Position numbers and translations under genes: made by a program
The notes under the pieces: model-generated
Database searches by the model: none
The model's input: only the letters and a program-made list of their open reading frames with translations
What the model was told of the DNA's origin: nothing
Part shown: piece after piece, positions 9,401 through 21,146 of the stretch
Position numbering within the stretch: the first letter of the stretch is position 1
How the letters are laid out: each line of letters starts with the position of its first letter
Assembly (NCBI RefSeq): GCF_030815855.1
Contig: NZ_JAUSXG010000001.1
Coordinates: 5,208,001 to 5,272,000, forward strand
Direction: 5' to 3'
DNA from: Variovorax paradoxus
GTDB lineage: Bacteria > Pseudomonadota > Gammaproteobacteria > Burkholderiales > Burkholderiaceae_C
Length of the DNA: 64,000 bases

Positions 9401-10630
9401 GTGCTCAACGGCTTGTGGCTGGGTTTCTTCGGAATGGCGATGCTCGCGGCGCTCGGGCGCTGGCTCGTGGGCGGCGATCCGGCCGTTTTTGCGGCCATCG
9501 TCGAAAGCCTGTTCGCCATGGCGCGGCTCGCGGTCGAGGTGATGGTGCTGCTGTTCGGCACGCTCACGCTGTGGCTCGGCTTCCTGCGCATCGCGGAAGC
9601 GGCGGGCTTGGTCGGCTGGCTCGCGCGCCTGCTCGGCCCGCTGTTCCGGCGGCTCATGCCGGGCGTGCCCGCGGGCCATCCGGCGCTCGGCCTCATCACG
9701 ATGAACTTCGCGGCCAACGCGCTCGGGCTCGACAACGCGGCCACGCCGATCGGCCTCAAGGCCATGCGCGAACTGCGGCGGTTGAACCCCGATCCGGTCA
9801 CGGCCACCAATGCGCAGATCCTGTTCCTGGTGCTCAACGCATCGTCGCTCACGCTGCTGCCCGTGACCATCTTCATGTACCGCGCGCAGCAGGGTGCCGC
9901 CGACCCGACGATGGTGTTCCTGCCGATTCTGCTGGCGACCAGCGCATCGACGCTCGTCGGCCTGCTCTCGGTGGCCGTGGCCCAGCGCCTGCGGCTGTGG
10001 GACCCGGTGGTGCTGGCCTACCTGGTGCCGGGCGCACTGCTGCTCGGCGGCTTCATGGCGCTGCTGGGCACGCTCTCGGCCGCGGCGATTGCGTCGCTCT
10101 CGTCGCTCATGGGCAACCTTGCGCTGTTCGGCGTGATCATCGTTTTCTTGCTGGCCGGTGCGATCCGCCGCATCAAGGTCTACGAATGCTTTGTCGAGGG
10201 CGCGAAGGAAGGCTTCGACATCGCGAAGAACCTGCTGCCCTATCTGGTGGCCATGCTGTGCGCCGTGGGCGTGCTGCGTGCCTCGGGCGCACTCGACTTC
10301 GTGCTCGGCGGCCTGCGCTGGCTGGTCGACATGGGCGGCTGGGATTCGCGTTTCGTCGACGCCATGCCGACCGCGCTGGTCAAGCCTTTCTCGGGCAGCG
10401 CGGCGCGCGCGATGCTGATCGAAACCATGAAGACACAGGGCGTCGACAGCTTTCCCGCGCTGGTGGCCGCCACCATCCAGGGCAGCACCGAAACCACCTT
10501 CTACGTGCTGGCCGTGTACTTCGGCGCTGTCGGCATCCAGCGGGCGCGGCACGCCGTGGCCTGCGCGCTCCTGGCCGAACTGGCGGGCGTGGTGGCCGCC
10601 ATCGCGGTCTGCTACTGGTTCTTCGGCTGA
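9401..10630 (+). CDS. SpmA-SpmB type fusion, nucleoside-recognition (Gate) domain membrane protein
   Basis: The 409-residue membrane protein looks like spore-maturation proteins SpmA and SpmB joined in one chain. The first half holds LGLDNAATPIGLKAMRELRRLN, matching the SpmA core. The second half holds the SpmB-like segment KPFSGSAARAM and then GSTETTFYVLAVYFG. Each half is a Gate/nucleoside-recognition domain, and many hydrophobic helices are present. I chose GTG at 9401 because an AAGGGA site lies about 10 bases upstream and because SpmA starts with a similar MVN-IIW. An ATG at 9368 would add 11 residues. In Gram-negatives the role is unknown, with transport or coupling suggested. Confidence 0.82.
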   Translation: MLNGLWLGFFGMAMLAALGRWLVGGDPAVFAAIVESLFAMARLAVEVMVLLFGTLTLWLGFLRIAEAAGLVGWLARLLGPLFRRLMPGVPAGHPALGLITMNFAANALGLDNAATPIGLKAMRELRRLNPDPVTATNAQILFLVLNASSLTLLPVTIFMYRAQQGAADPTMVFLPILLATSASTLVGLLSVAVAQRLRLWDPVVLAYLVPGALLLGGFMALLGTLSAAAIASLSSLMGNLALFGVIIVFLLAGAIRRIKVYECFVEGAKEGFDIAKNLLPYLVAMLCAVGVLRASGALDFVLGGLRWLVDMGGWDSRFVDAMPTALVKPFSGSAARAMLIETMKTQGVDSFPALVAATIQGSTETTFYVLAVYFGAVGIQRARHAVACALLAELAGVVAAIAVCYWFFG

Positions 10631-10671
10631 GCGGCAGCGCGCGGGTGCCGCCGGTTTAAGCTCGCAGGCCC

Positions 10672-11354
10672 ATGAAGAAAACCTCCGTCTCCACATCGCG
10701 TGCCGAATCGCGCGCCAGTCCGGCGGCAGAGGGCGCAGAGGCCAAACGCTCGACCTACCACCACGGCAACCTGCGCGATGCATTGGTGATGCGCGGCATC
10801 GAGATCCTCGATGCGCAGGGCCTTGCCGCGCTGAGCCTGCGCCAGGCGGCACGCGACGTGGGCGTGTCGCAGACCGCGCCGCTGCACCACTTCGAGGGCA
10901 AGTCGGGCTACCTCGCGGCCATTGCCGCGCAGGGCTTTCGCATGATGTTCGACCAGCGCATCCGTGCATTGCGCAGCCTGCACGATCCGCGCGAACGGCT
11001 GCTCAGCGTGATGCTCGCCCACCTGCAGTTCTCGATCGAGCGGCCCGCACTGTTCCAGGTGATGTACGGCCCGGCCATTCCGCAGAAGCTGCAGTTCCCC
11101 GACCTGGAGCAGGCCGCCACGCGCTCCTACGGCATCCTGGAAACCTGCGTAGGCGACTACCTGAGCCACCGCAACGTGCCGCTCGCCCGCGTGCGGCCCG
11201 CCGCGCTGGCCGCATGGACCGCCTGCCACGGCCTGGCCACCGTGATGGTCGACCGCCAGAACGCCTGGGACATCGTCGGCAAGGACCCGATGAAGATCGG
11301 CCACGACGTGTTCTCGATCTTCATCGCGGGGCTGGACTACCAGCCCGCGGCAAG

Positions 11355-11358
<4 letters not shown>
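10672..11358 (+). CDS. TetR/AcrR family transcriptional regulator
   Basis: This 228-residue protein has a TetR DNA-binding domain at residues 25-75 (GNLRDALVMRGIEILDAQGL, then LRQAARDVGVSQTAPLHHFEGK) and a helical ligand domain after it. The HHGNLR start and the HxFxxKxGYLAAIAA helix resemble the TetR subgroup with a WHG-type C-terminal domain. It lies 41 bases downstream of the SpmAB fusion and converges on the CoA-ligase gene, the two stop codons sharing CTAG at 11355-11358. Its target is not evident. The convergent fatty-acid-like operon is a candidate. Confidence 0.88.
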
Positions 11359-14317
<2,959 letters not shown>

Positions 14318-14321
<4 letters not shown>

Positions 14322-15238
14322 GAATGGCCTCGGGGCGCGGCGGGCGGCGCGTCCGGTTCCGGGGCCGCTTCGCGCAGTGCCCGGTCGCGCGCGTCCTGCC
14401 CCCGTATCGCCTCGCGCATGCCGCGCCAGGCCTCGTCGTCCAGATCGGCCAGCTCGGTGAAGGAGGCGCCGTTCTGCCGATGCCCCGCGCCGTCGATGGC
14501 GATGGTCTCGCCGGTGATCCACTCGACGCCGTCGGCCATCAGGAACACCGCCAGGTTCTGCAGCTCGGGCATGCGGCCCAGCCGGTTCATCGGGTTGCGC
14601 ACCGCGCCGTCTTCCCAGGCCGCCTTGGGACTGAGCCGGCTGTTCGCGCCTTCGGTCGGAAAGATGCCCGGCGCGATGGCGTTCAGCCGGATGCCGTAGC
14701 GGCCCCACTCGATGGCGAGCGACTTGGTCATCACGTCCACGCCGGCCTTGCTCATCGCCGACGGAACCACGAAGGGCGCGCCGGTGCGCACCCAGGTCAC
14801 GACGATGGAGATCACCGAGCCCTTGTGGCCCGTGGCGATCCAGCGCCGCCCGACGTGGTGGGTGACGTAGTAGGTGCCGTGCAGCACGATGTTGGCGACC
14901 GCGTCGAAACCGCGCGGCGACACGTCCTGCGTGCGGCTGACGAAGTTGCCGGCCGCGTTGTTGACCAGCCCGTCGAGCGGGCCGTGCTCGGCCCAGATGC
15001 GCTCGACCATGGCGTCGACCGCGTCGGCTTGGCGGATGTCCACCGCATGCGCGCGCACCACGCCGCCGTGGCGCTCCGTGAGTTCGGCGGCGGTGGCGTC
15101 GAGCATTGGCTGGCGGCGGCCGCAGATGTGGACCTCGGCGCCCAATTGCAGGTAGCGCTCGGCGATCTCGCGGCCGAGTCCCGAGCCGCCGCCGGTCACG
15201 AGGATGCGCTTGCCGCGCAGCAGGTTGGCTTCGAACAT
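14318..15238 (-). CDS. SDR family oxidoreductase, 2,4-dienoyl-CoA reductase-like
   Basis: This 306-residue short-chain dehydrogenase has the cofactor motif TGGGSGLG at residues 15-22 and NNAAG at 93-97. The usual catalytic tyrosine of YxxxK is a serine here (S160, with K164 in SAMSKAG). Loss of that tyrosine, together with the SLAIEWGRYGIRLNAIAPG and EGANSRL segments, is characteristic of the 2,4-dienoyl-CoA reductase branch. That points to NADPH reduction of an unsaturated acyl-CoA. The gene is translationally coupled to the CoA-ligase fusion and follows a Bug transporter gene, so the operon should import, activate and reduce an organic acid. Confidence 0.85.
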
Positions 15239-15264
15239 TCAATGGCTTCCGGTGATGCTGGGGG

Positions 15265-16257
15265 TTACTCGAGAACGATGTGCTTGGCGCGGATCAGCGG
15301 CGCCCAGCGCTCGCGCTCGCGGCCGATGTAGGTGTTGAATTCGGCGGCCGTCAGCGCCGGCGGCACCACCAGCCCGAGCGCCTCGAACTGATCGCGGAAG
15401 CTGCGGTCGGCCACCGCCTGGGCCGCCGAGGCGTTCAGCCGGTTCACCACGTCGGGCGGTGCGTTGCGCGGCAGCATGAGGCCGAACCAGGTGGTGACCT
15501 CGTAGTCGGGGTAGCCGCTCTCCGCAACCGTCGGTACTTCAGGCAGGGCCGGCAGCCGTTCACGGGTGGTGACCGCGAGCGGGCGCAGCTTGCCGCCACG
15601 CACCAGGCCCATGGCACTGCCCGTGGAGTCGGCAAAGAACTGGATGTCGCCGGCCATCAACGCGGCCTGCGCGGGCGCGCTGCCGTTGTAGGGCACATGC
15701 ACCAGCGAGACGCCGGTGGCGTTTTGCAGCAGCTCGACAGCCAGGTGCAGCGAGCTGCCGGTGCCCGTGGATGCGTAGTTGAGCTTGCCCGGGTTGGCCT
15801 TCGCGTCGGCGACGAAGTCGCGCAGCGTGCGGTGCGGCGAGCTGTTGCCGACCAGCATCACGATCGGCGTGACCGCGATGCGGGCCACGGGCTGCAGCTC
15901 CTTCTCGGGGTTGTACGACAGCTTGGGATAGAGCAGCGGATTCAGCACCGCGGTGGCGCCAGTGGCAAACAGCACCGTGTAGCCGTCGGGCTCGGCGGAA
16001 GCCACCAGGCGTGCACCCAGTGCGGTGTTGCCGCCGGGCTTGTTGTCCACGATGACAGGCTGGCCCAGGTCCTTGCGCATGCGCTCGGCCAGCGTGCGCG
16101 CCAGCACGTCGCTGATGCCTCCCGCCGTGTAGGGAACCACCAGCCGGATCGGCCGGTCCGGGTACGCGCCGGCGGCCGAAGCCGCGGCGCTGAAGAGCGC
16201 GAGCACGGCGAGCGGCACCCACTGCCGCAGGCGCCGAGAGAGTTGTCGTCCGAGCAT
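15265..16257 (-). CDS. Bug-family tripartite tricarboxylate transporter substrate-binding protein
   Basis: This 330-residue exported protein has a cleavable signal peptide ending in ASAAGAYP-like sequence. The Bug signature YPDRPIRLVVPYTAGG follows, then the conserved carboxylate-binding loops. ATG at 16257 has an AGGAG site 7 bases upstream. Bug proteins bind carboxylates or other small organics in the periplasm. No TctA or TctB membrane gene is nearby, as is usual for the many orphan Bug proteins of Burkholderiales. It heads the minus-strand operon with the SDR and ligase fusion, so its ligand is probably that pathway's substrate. Confidence 0.9.
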   Translation of the reverse strand: MLGRQLSRRLRQWVPLAVLALFSAAASAAGAYPDRPIRLVVPYTAGGISDVLARTLAERMRKDLGQPVIVDNKPGGNTALGARLVASAEPDGYTVLFATGATAVLNPLLYPKLSYNPEKELQPVARIAVTPIVMLVGNSSPHRTLRDFVADAKANPGKLNYASTGTGSSLHLAVELLQNATGVSLVHVPYNGSAPAQAALMAGDIQFFADSTGSAMGLVRGGKLRPLAVTTRERLPALPEVPTVAESGYPDYEVTTWFGLMLPRNAPPDVVNRLNASAAQAVADRSFRDQFEALGLVVPPALTAAEFNTYIGRERERWAPLIRAKHIVLE

Positions 16258-16308
16258 GTCGTCTCCTTTTTCTGGCTCGCCCCAGGGCAGTGACAGGGCG
16301 CGATTTAA

Positions 16309-16333
16309 TCTTATCAGTGTCAAGTTAATAAGA
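16309..16333. promoter_or_regulatory. AT-rich inverted repeat upstream of the Bug operon
   Basis: Arms TCTTAT (16309-16314) and ATAAGA (16328-16333) are separated by 13 bases in the only AT-rich stretch of the 16258-16501 gap. It lies about 52 bases before the Bug start and is a candidate operator or promoter. The rest of that gap shows nothing recognisable. Confidence 0.3.
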
Positions 16334-16501
16334 AAATATGAGAGCTTTCCCTACAATCCCTATACGTACGGCGCCGGAGTGAGTGGAAATCGAATCTGAT
16401 CATCAGCAAGATCAGCGGCGCCCCGGAAGCACCGATCGGCGGCCTGCCCGACCTTCGGCCAGAATAGAGCGGCGTCATCCTGCGCACTCTCTGGCTTTTC
16501 C

Positions 16502-17011
16502 GTGAACGCTCCCGCCCAGGCGCAACCGCCTTCCTTCTCGACCGAAGAATTCCGCAGCGCGCTCGGCATGTTCGCCACGGGCGTGACCATCGTCACCGCG
16601 CGCTCGGCCGACGGCGTGCTGGTCGGCCTGACGGCGAATTCGTTCAATTCGGTGTCGCTCGCACCGCCGCTGGTGCTGTGGAGCCTGGCGCGTGCCGCGG
16701 GCTCGATGCCGGCGCTCAGCACCGGTTCGCATTACGCCATCAACATCCTGGCCGCCAACCAGAAGCAACTGGCCGAGCGCTTCGCCGCCAAGAACATCGA
16801 CCGCTGGGCCGATGTGGCCTTTACCGAAGGCCTGGGCGGGGCGCCGGTACTGGCGGGCGCGGCGGCAAGCTTCGAGTGCTTCAACCGCAGCCGCTACGAC
16901 GAAGGCGACCACGTGATCTTCGTCGGCGAAGTGGAGCGCTGCACGCACAACGCGGGCGCCTCGCCGCTGCTGTTTCATGGCGGGCGCTTCTACACGGAAC
17001 ATCCCTTGTGA
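16502..17011 (+). CDS. Flavin reductase family protein
   Basis: The 169-residue product starts with GTG at 16502 and has the flavin-reductase fold. FRSALGMFATGVTIVTA near residues 18-34 and GLTANSFNSVSLAPPLVLWSL near 42-62 are typical of the FMN-binding HpaC/RutF family, and H in FHGGRFYT closes the domain. Such proteins use NAD(P)H to supply reduced FMN or FAD to a partner monooxygenase. No monooxygenase lies next to it, so the partner is elsewhere or the protein has another redox role. Confidence 0.87.
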   Translation: MNAPAQAQPPSFSTEEFRSALGMFATGVTIVTARSADGVLVGLTANSFNSVSLAPPLVLWSLARAAGSMPALSTGSHYAINILAANQKQLAERFAAKNIDRWADVAFTEGLGGAPVLAGAAASFECFNRSRYDEGDHVIFVGEVERCTHNAGASPLLFHGGRFYTEHPL

Positions 17012-17505
17012 GCCCTTCGGCCGCGCTCACCGTCCTGCTGCTGGCCGCGCAGACAGCCATGGCGCAGAAAGCAGCTGAGCCGATCAAGCAGAACTGGTTC
17101 GACGATCCCTTTTTTCGAGTCTCCGCAGGCCTGCCCGCCTGCGCCATGCCCGAAGGCCCGTTCTATACCGCCGAGGAACGCCGCGCCCAGACCCATTCGC
17201 GGCTGGAGCGCGGCACCAGCTGCTGGCTGGCCGGCAAGTGCACCGACAGCAACGCCTACCGCTACGACAAGCCGCTCGCACCCAAGGTGCGCGCCGCGTT
17301 GCTGGCCGTGCCGGGGGTACGCAAGAGCAGCGTGTGGGTGATCGTCCAGCGCCGCTGGGTCTACCTGCAGGGCTGCGTGCCCTCGGCCGCACTGGCCCGG
17401 CGGCTGGAGCGAGCCGCGCGCTCAGTGCCCGACGTGGAGACCGTGGTGCCCGACTTGATGATCGGCACCCGCGGCAAGCCGCCGTATCGCGTGGCCGGCG
17501 GCTGA
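17008..17505 (+). CDS. Exported BON-domain-like hypothetical protein
   Basis: This frame begins at GTG 17008, overlapping the flavin-reductase stop by four bases, and gives 165 residues. The first 20 residues are a signal peptide ending AMA. The second half reads as a BON-like alpha/beta unit (an alpha helix, VWVIVQRRWVYLQGCV, and a VPDVETVVPDL strand), a phospholipid-binding module of periplasmic proteins. Three cysteines in the middle (near CWLAGKC) could form a disulfide. Length and translational coupling support the start. The function is unknown. Confidence 0.72.
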   Translation: MSPSAALTVLLLAAQTAMAQKAAEPIKQNWFDDPFFRVSAGLPACAMPEGPFYTAEERRAQTHSRLERGTSCWLAGKCTDSNAYRYDKPLAPKVRAALLAVPGVRKSSVWVIVQRRWVYLQGCVPSAALARRLERAARSVPDVETVVPDLMIGTRGKPPYRVAGG

Positions 17506-17542
17506 ACGACAAACAAACAGAATCGCAAGCAGACAAGAACGA

Positions 17543-18442
17543 ATGACTCAGCGCAAGACCCAACTCGACTCCCTCGCCATCGGCCTTCTCATCGCATGCT
17601 GCGCGTTCTGGGGGCTGCAGCAGATCCTCATCAAGACCACGGTCACCGAAGTGCCGCCGCTCTGGCAGGCCTCCATTCGCATGGCGGGCGCCGTCGTGCT
17701 GCTGTGGCTCTGGTGCGTGTGGCGCCGCGTGCCGCTTTTCGAGCGCGACGGCACGCTGCCGGGCGGCCTGCTCGTGGGCCTGCTGTTCGCGGGCGAGTTC
17801 ACCTGCATCTACCTGGGCCTGCAGCACACCTCGGCGTCACGGCTCACGGTGTTCCTGTACACCGCGCCGTTCTGGGTCTCGCTGCTGTTGCCACACTGGG
17901 TACCAGCCGAACGCCTAAGGGGCTTCCAGTGGCTGGGCCTGGCCATCGCGTTTGCGGCCGTGGTGTTCGCATTCAGCGAAGGCTTCGGGCATTCGAGCTC
18001 GGGCCAGCTGCTCGGCGATGCGATGGGCATCGTGGGCGGCATGCTCTGGGGCCTGACCACGCTGGCGCTGCGCACCACGCGGCTTGCCACCGCGAGCGCC
18101 GAGAAGGCCTTGTTCTATCAGGTGGGCGTGACCGCGGCGGTGTGCCCGGTGATCTCCGTGTTGCTCGGCGAAAAGTGGGGCGTCTCCTATTCGGCCTGGG
18201 CATGGACCTCGATCGGCCTGCAGACCGTGATCGGCGCGTTCGCGAGCTATCTCACCTGGATGTGGCTGCTGCGGCACTATCCCGCCACGCAGATGTCGTC
18301 GTTCAGCTTTCTGACCCCGCTGTTCGCGCTGGTGTTCGGCGTGGTGCTGCTCAGCGAACCGCTCACGCTGCAGCTGATGCTCGCGCTGGTGGGTGTCGCC
18401 CTGGGCATCGTGATGGTCAACCGGCGAAAGGCGCGGGCATGA
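17543..18442 (+). CDS. EamA/DMT family transporter
   Basis: This 299-residue protein has ten predicted membrane helices arranged as two EamA repeats of about 140 residues. The first opens with ACCAFWGLQQILIKTTVTEVPPLW-type sequence and the second with GDAMGIVGGMLWGLTTL. The drug/metabolite transporter superfamily mostly exports metabolites and amino acids. Its last codons overlap the glutaminase start (ATGA at 18439-18442), so the two are co-translated. That hints at a link to glutamine or glutamate, though only by position. Confidence 0.9.
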   Translation: MTQRKTQLDSLAIGLLIACCAFWGLQQILIKTTVTEVPPLWQASIRMAGAVVLLWLWCVWRRVPLFERDGTLPGGLLVGLLFAGEFTCIYLGLQHTSASRLTVFLYTAPFWVSLLLPHWVPAERLRGFQWLGLAIAFAAVVFAFSEGFGHSSSGQLLGDAMGIVGGMLWGLTTLALRTTRLATASAEKALFYQVGVTAAVCPVISVLLGEKWGVSYSAWAWTSIGLQTVIGAFASYLTWMWLLRHYPATQMSSFSFLTPLFALVFGVVLLSEPLTLQLMLALVGVALGIVMVNRRKARA

Positions 18443-19377
18443 AAGACACGGACTTCCAGCCGGTGCTCGACGACATCGTCGCCAGCCTGCGCCCGCTGCT
18501 GGGCACGGCCGGCACGGTGGCCAGCTACATCCCGGCGCTGGCGTGCGTCGATGCGCGACAGCTCGGCATTGCCCTGCGCACCTGCCATGGCGCCGAGGCC
18601 TTCGCCGGGGACGCCGAAACGCCGTTCTCGATCCAGAGCGTGTCGAAGCTCTTCACGCTCACGCTCGCCATGCAGCGCATGGGCGATGCGCTGTGGGAGC
18701 GCATCGGACGCGAGCCTTCGGGCAACCCGTTCAACTCGCTGGTGCAGCTGGAGAACGAACACGGCAAGCCGCGCAACCCGTTCATCAATGCGGGCGCCAT
18801 TGCGGTGGCCGACCGCCTGGTGAGCCAGGCGCTCGAAACCGGCGGCAGCGCGAAGGCGGACATTCTTGCGCTGATGGGCAGCCTGTGCGGGGAGCCGATC
18901 GCGTTCGACGATGAAGTGGCGCAGTCCGAGGCCGCCACCGGCTTCCGCAACATCGCGCTCGCCAACTTCATGAAGAGCTTCGGCAAGATCGACAACGACG
19001 TGGCCGCGGTGCTCGACACCTACTTTCACCAGTGCGCGCTGCGAATGAGCTGCCGCCAGTTGGCGCGGGCGGCAGCCTTCCTGTGCCGCGACGGCGCGCA
19101 TCCGATCCACGGCCAGGCCGAGGTCACCGGCGAACGGCAGACGCGACGCATCAACGCGCTGATGCTCACCTGTGGAACCTACGATGCCGCGGGCGACGTG
19201 GCGTTTTCGATCGGGCTGCCCTGCAAGAGCGGCGTGGGCGGCGGCATCGTGGCCGTCGTGCCCGACCGGCTCACGCTGTGCGTCTGGTCGCCCGCGCTGG
19301 ATGCCACGGGCAACTCGCTGCTCGGCATGAAGGCGCTGGAGCTCTTCGTCGCGCGCACCGGGCTGTCGGTCTTCTGA
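18439..19377 (+). CDS. glsA: Glutaminase
   Basis: The 312-residue protein belongs to the serine-dependent beta-lactamase-like glutaminases, which hydrolyse glutamine to glutamate and ammonia. The catalytic S-x-x-K lies in FSIQSVSKLF near residue 70. Downstream are the conserved PFNSLVQLE, PRNPFINAGAI and the C-terminal KSGVGGGI segments. The length of about 310 residues is standard. ATG at 18439 overlaps the stop of the EamA gene, which fixes the start. Confidence 0.95.
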   Translation: MKDTDFQPVLDDIVASLRPLLGTAGTVASYIPALACVDARQLGIALRTCHGAEAFAGDAETPFSIQSVSKLFTLTLAMQRMGDALWERIGREPSGNPFNSLVQLENEHGKPRNPFINAGAIAVADRLVSQALETGGSAKADILALMGSLCGEPIAFDDEVAQSEAATGFRNIALANFMKSFGKIDNDVAAVLDTYFHQCALRMSCRQLARAAAFLCRDGAHPIHGQAEVTGERQTRRINALMLTCGTYDAAGDVAFSIGLPCKSGVGGGIVAVVPDRLTLCVWSPALDATGNSLLGMKALELFVARTGLSVF

Positions 19378-19442
19378 GCGCCCGTTCGCTGGCGCAGGCG
19401 AAAATGGGCCGCGCACGAATCCACGCCCTCACAAGCATCCGA

Positions 19443-19946
19443 ATGACCGAAGCCACAGATTCCACCGACTCCGACGACACCCTCCCCCTGCAGGAACCCC
19501 GCCTCTGGCGCGACGGCCCATGGACCGCCCGCGTCATCAAGAACGAGGAAGACGACGGCTGGGCCGTCGAGATGACGCGCCAAGGCGACCCCGAGCCGGC
19601 GCTGGTCGGCCCCTGGACCATGGGCCGCGACAAGAAAAACCCGAAGCCACTCGATGGCCCGGCCTTTTCCACGCTGGTGAAGACCGCCGCCGAAGTGATT
19701 CGCCGACACGAGCAGCAGCTGCACGCCACGCTCAACAAGAGCGTGACCGTCACGGCGCGCAACGACCAGCGCGTGCGCGTGTCGCTCGCCATCGTGCCCG
19801 ACGAGGACAGCCCCTCCGCCACGCTCACCGCGCACGACGACGCGGACGACACCGAGCTTGCCAGCGTCGCCGTCTCGCCCGCGTTCAAGCTCACGGCCGG
19901 CAGTGCCACCGCGTGGATCGAATCCGACTACGCGCGGCCCCGCTGA
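19443..19946 (+). CDS. Conserved hypothetical protein, 167 aa
   Basis: The frame opens with ATG at 19443 and gives an acidic, soluble protein with no signal peptide and no hydrophobic segment. The middle, with [23 protein letters not shown] and [19 protein letters not shown], looks like a small alpha/beta domain, and the end is rich in serine, alanine and aspartate. I do not recognise a family. Its codon use matches the neighbours. It stands alone between glutaminase and the amidase leader. Confidence 0.7.
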   Translation: MTEATDSTDSDDTLPLQEPRLWRDGPWTARVIKNEEDDGWAVEMTRQGDPEPALVGPWTMGRDKKNPKPLDGPAFSTLVKTAAEVIRRHEQQLHATLNKSVTVTARNDQRVRVSLAIVPDEDSPSATLTAHDDADDTELASVAVSPAFKLTAGSATAWIESDYARPR

Positions 19947-20042
19947 ACGCCTCTGCCGCAATCAGCGAAATGACGTATGGGCAGCTCCCGCTGAATTGAG
20001 AACAATCGGCTTCGACGACACGAACCCGCCGCACCGCAGAAC

Positions 20043-20081
20043 AAGCCCGAACCGGTTGAACACCGGCTCGGGCTTTTTTGT
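20043..20081 (+). terminator. Intrinsic terminator immediately before the amidase gene
   Basis: A long stem (AAGCCCGA, one bulge, CCGG, pairing with CCGG and TCGGGCTT) closes a TTGAACA loop and is followed by six T residues. It lies about 97 bases after the previous gene and only about 28 bases before the amiE start. It may end the upstream gene, or be a conditional terminator in the amiE leader. Confidence 0.85.
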
Positions 20082-20109
20082 TTCTCAACCATCCTTCAGG
20101 AGCAGCGTC

Positions 20110-21144
20110 ATGCGACATGGTGATATTTCGAGCAGCAGCGATTGCGTGGGCGTCGCGGTCGTCAACTACAAGATGCCCCGCCTGCACACCAGGGCCGAGG
20201 TGCTGGACAACGCCCGCAAGATCGGTGAGATGCTGGTCGGCATGAAGAAGGGCCTGCCCGGCATGGACCTGGTGATCTTTCCCGAATACTCCACGCACGG
20301 GATCATGTACGACGAGAAGGAGATGTACGACACCGCCGCCACCGTGCCCGGCGACGAGACCGCCCTCTTTGCCGACGCCTGCCGCCGCGCCGACGTGTGG
20401 GGCGTGTTCTCGCTGACCGGCGAGCGTCATGAGCAGCATCCGGACAAGGCGCCCTACAACACGCTGATCCTCATGAACAACCAGGGCGAGATCGTCCAGA
20501 AGTACCGCAAGATCATGCCGTGGGTGCCCATCGAGGGTTGGTACCCCGGCGACCGCACCTATGTGAGCGACGGCCCCAAGGGCATGAAGATCAGCCTGAT
20601 CGTCTGCGACGACGGCAACTACCCCGAGATCTGGCGCGACTGCACGATGCGCGGCGCCGAGCTCGTCGTGCGCTGCCAGGGCTACATGTACCCGGCCAAG
20701 GAGCAGCAGATCCTGGTCTCGAAGGCCATGGCCTTCATGAACAACACCTACGTGGCGGTGGCCAACGCGGCCGGTTTCGACGGCGTGTACTCGTACTTCG
20801 GGCATTCGGCCATCATCGGCTTCGACGGCCGCACGCTGGGCGAATGCGGCGAAGAAGAAATGGGCATCAACTACGCCGAGCTCTCCATGGGGCTGATTCG
20901 CGACGCGCGCAAGAACGGCCAGTCGCAGAATCACCTCTTCAAGCTGCTGCACCGCGGCTACACCGGCGTCATCAATTCGGGCGATGGCGACAAGGGCGTG
21001 GCGGCCTGCCCGTTCGACTTCTACAAGCAGTGGATCGACGACCCCGAAGCTGCGCGCAAGCAGGTGGAGTCGTTCACGCGCAGCACCATCGGCACCGCGG
21101 AATGCCCGATCGAAGGCCTTCCGAACGAGCCCACGCGCAGCTGA
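20110..21144 (+). CDS. amiE: Aliphatic amidase
   Basis: The 344-residue protein has the length and sequence of short-chain aliphatic amidases of the nitrilase superfamily, which hydrolyse acetamide-like amides to acid and ammonia. The catalytic triad is E59 (FPEYST), K134 (YRKIMPW) and C166 (VCDDGN). ATG at 20110 has a CAGGAG site 8 bases upstream. An intrinsic terminator stands directly in front of the ribosome site, recalling the attenuated amiE leader of Pseudomonas, but no amiR/amiC genes are in the window. The gene converges on a LysR gene with two bases between the stop codons. Confidence 0.95.
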   Translation: MRHGDISSSSDCVGVAVVNYKMPRLHTRAEVLDNARKIGEMLVGMKKGLPGMDLVIFPEYSTHGIMYDEKEMYDTAATVPGDETALFADACRRADVWGVFSLTGERHEQHPDKAPYNTLILMNNQGEIVQKYRKIMPWVPIEGWYPGDRTYVSDGPKGMKISLIVCDDGNYPEIWRDCTMRGAELVVRCQGYMYPAKEQQILVSKAMAFMNNTYVAVANAAGFDGVYSYFGHSAIIGFDGRTLGECGEEEMGINYAELSMGLIRDARKNGQSQNHLFKLLHRGYTGVINSGDGDKGVAACPFDFYKQWIDDPEAARKQVESFTRSTIGTAECPIEGLPNEPTRS

Positions 21145-21146
21145 AA

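Noticed and set aside
8204..10969. 921-residue minus-strand frame
   Set aside because: It covers parts of three real genes in two orientations and reads as arginine- and histidine-rich low complexity.
19947..20042. Possible guanidine-II (mini-ykkC) riboswitch before amiE
   Set aside because: I found ACGA in one weak TTCG/CGAA stem but no second ACGR-loop hairpin, so the motif is not supported. A conditional terminator remains possible.
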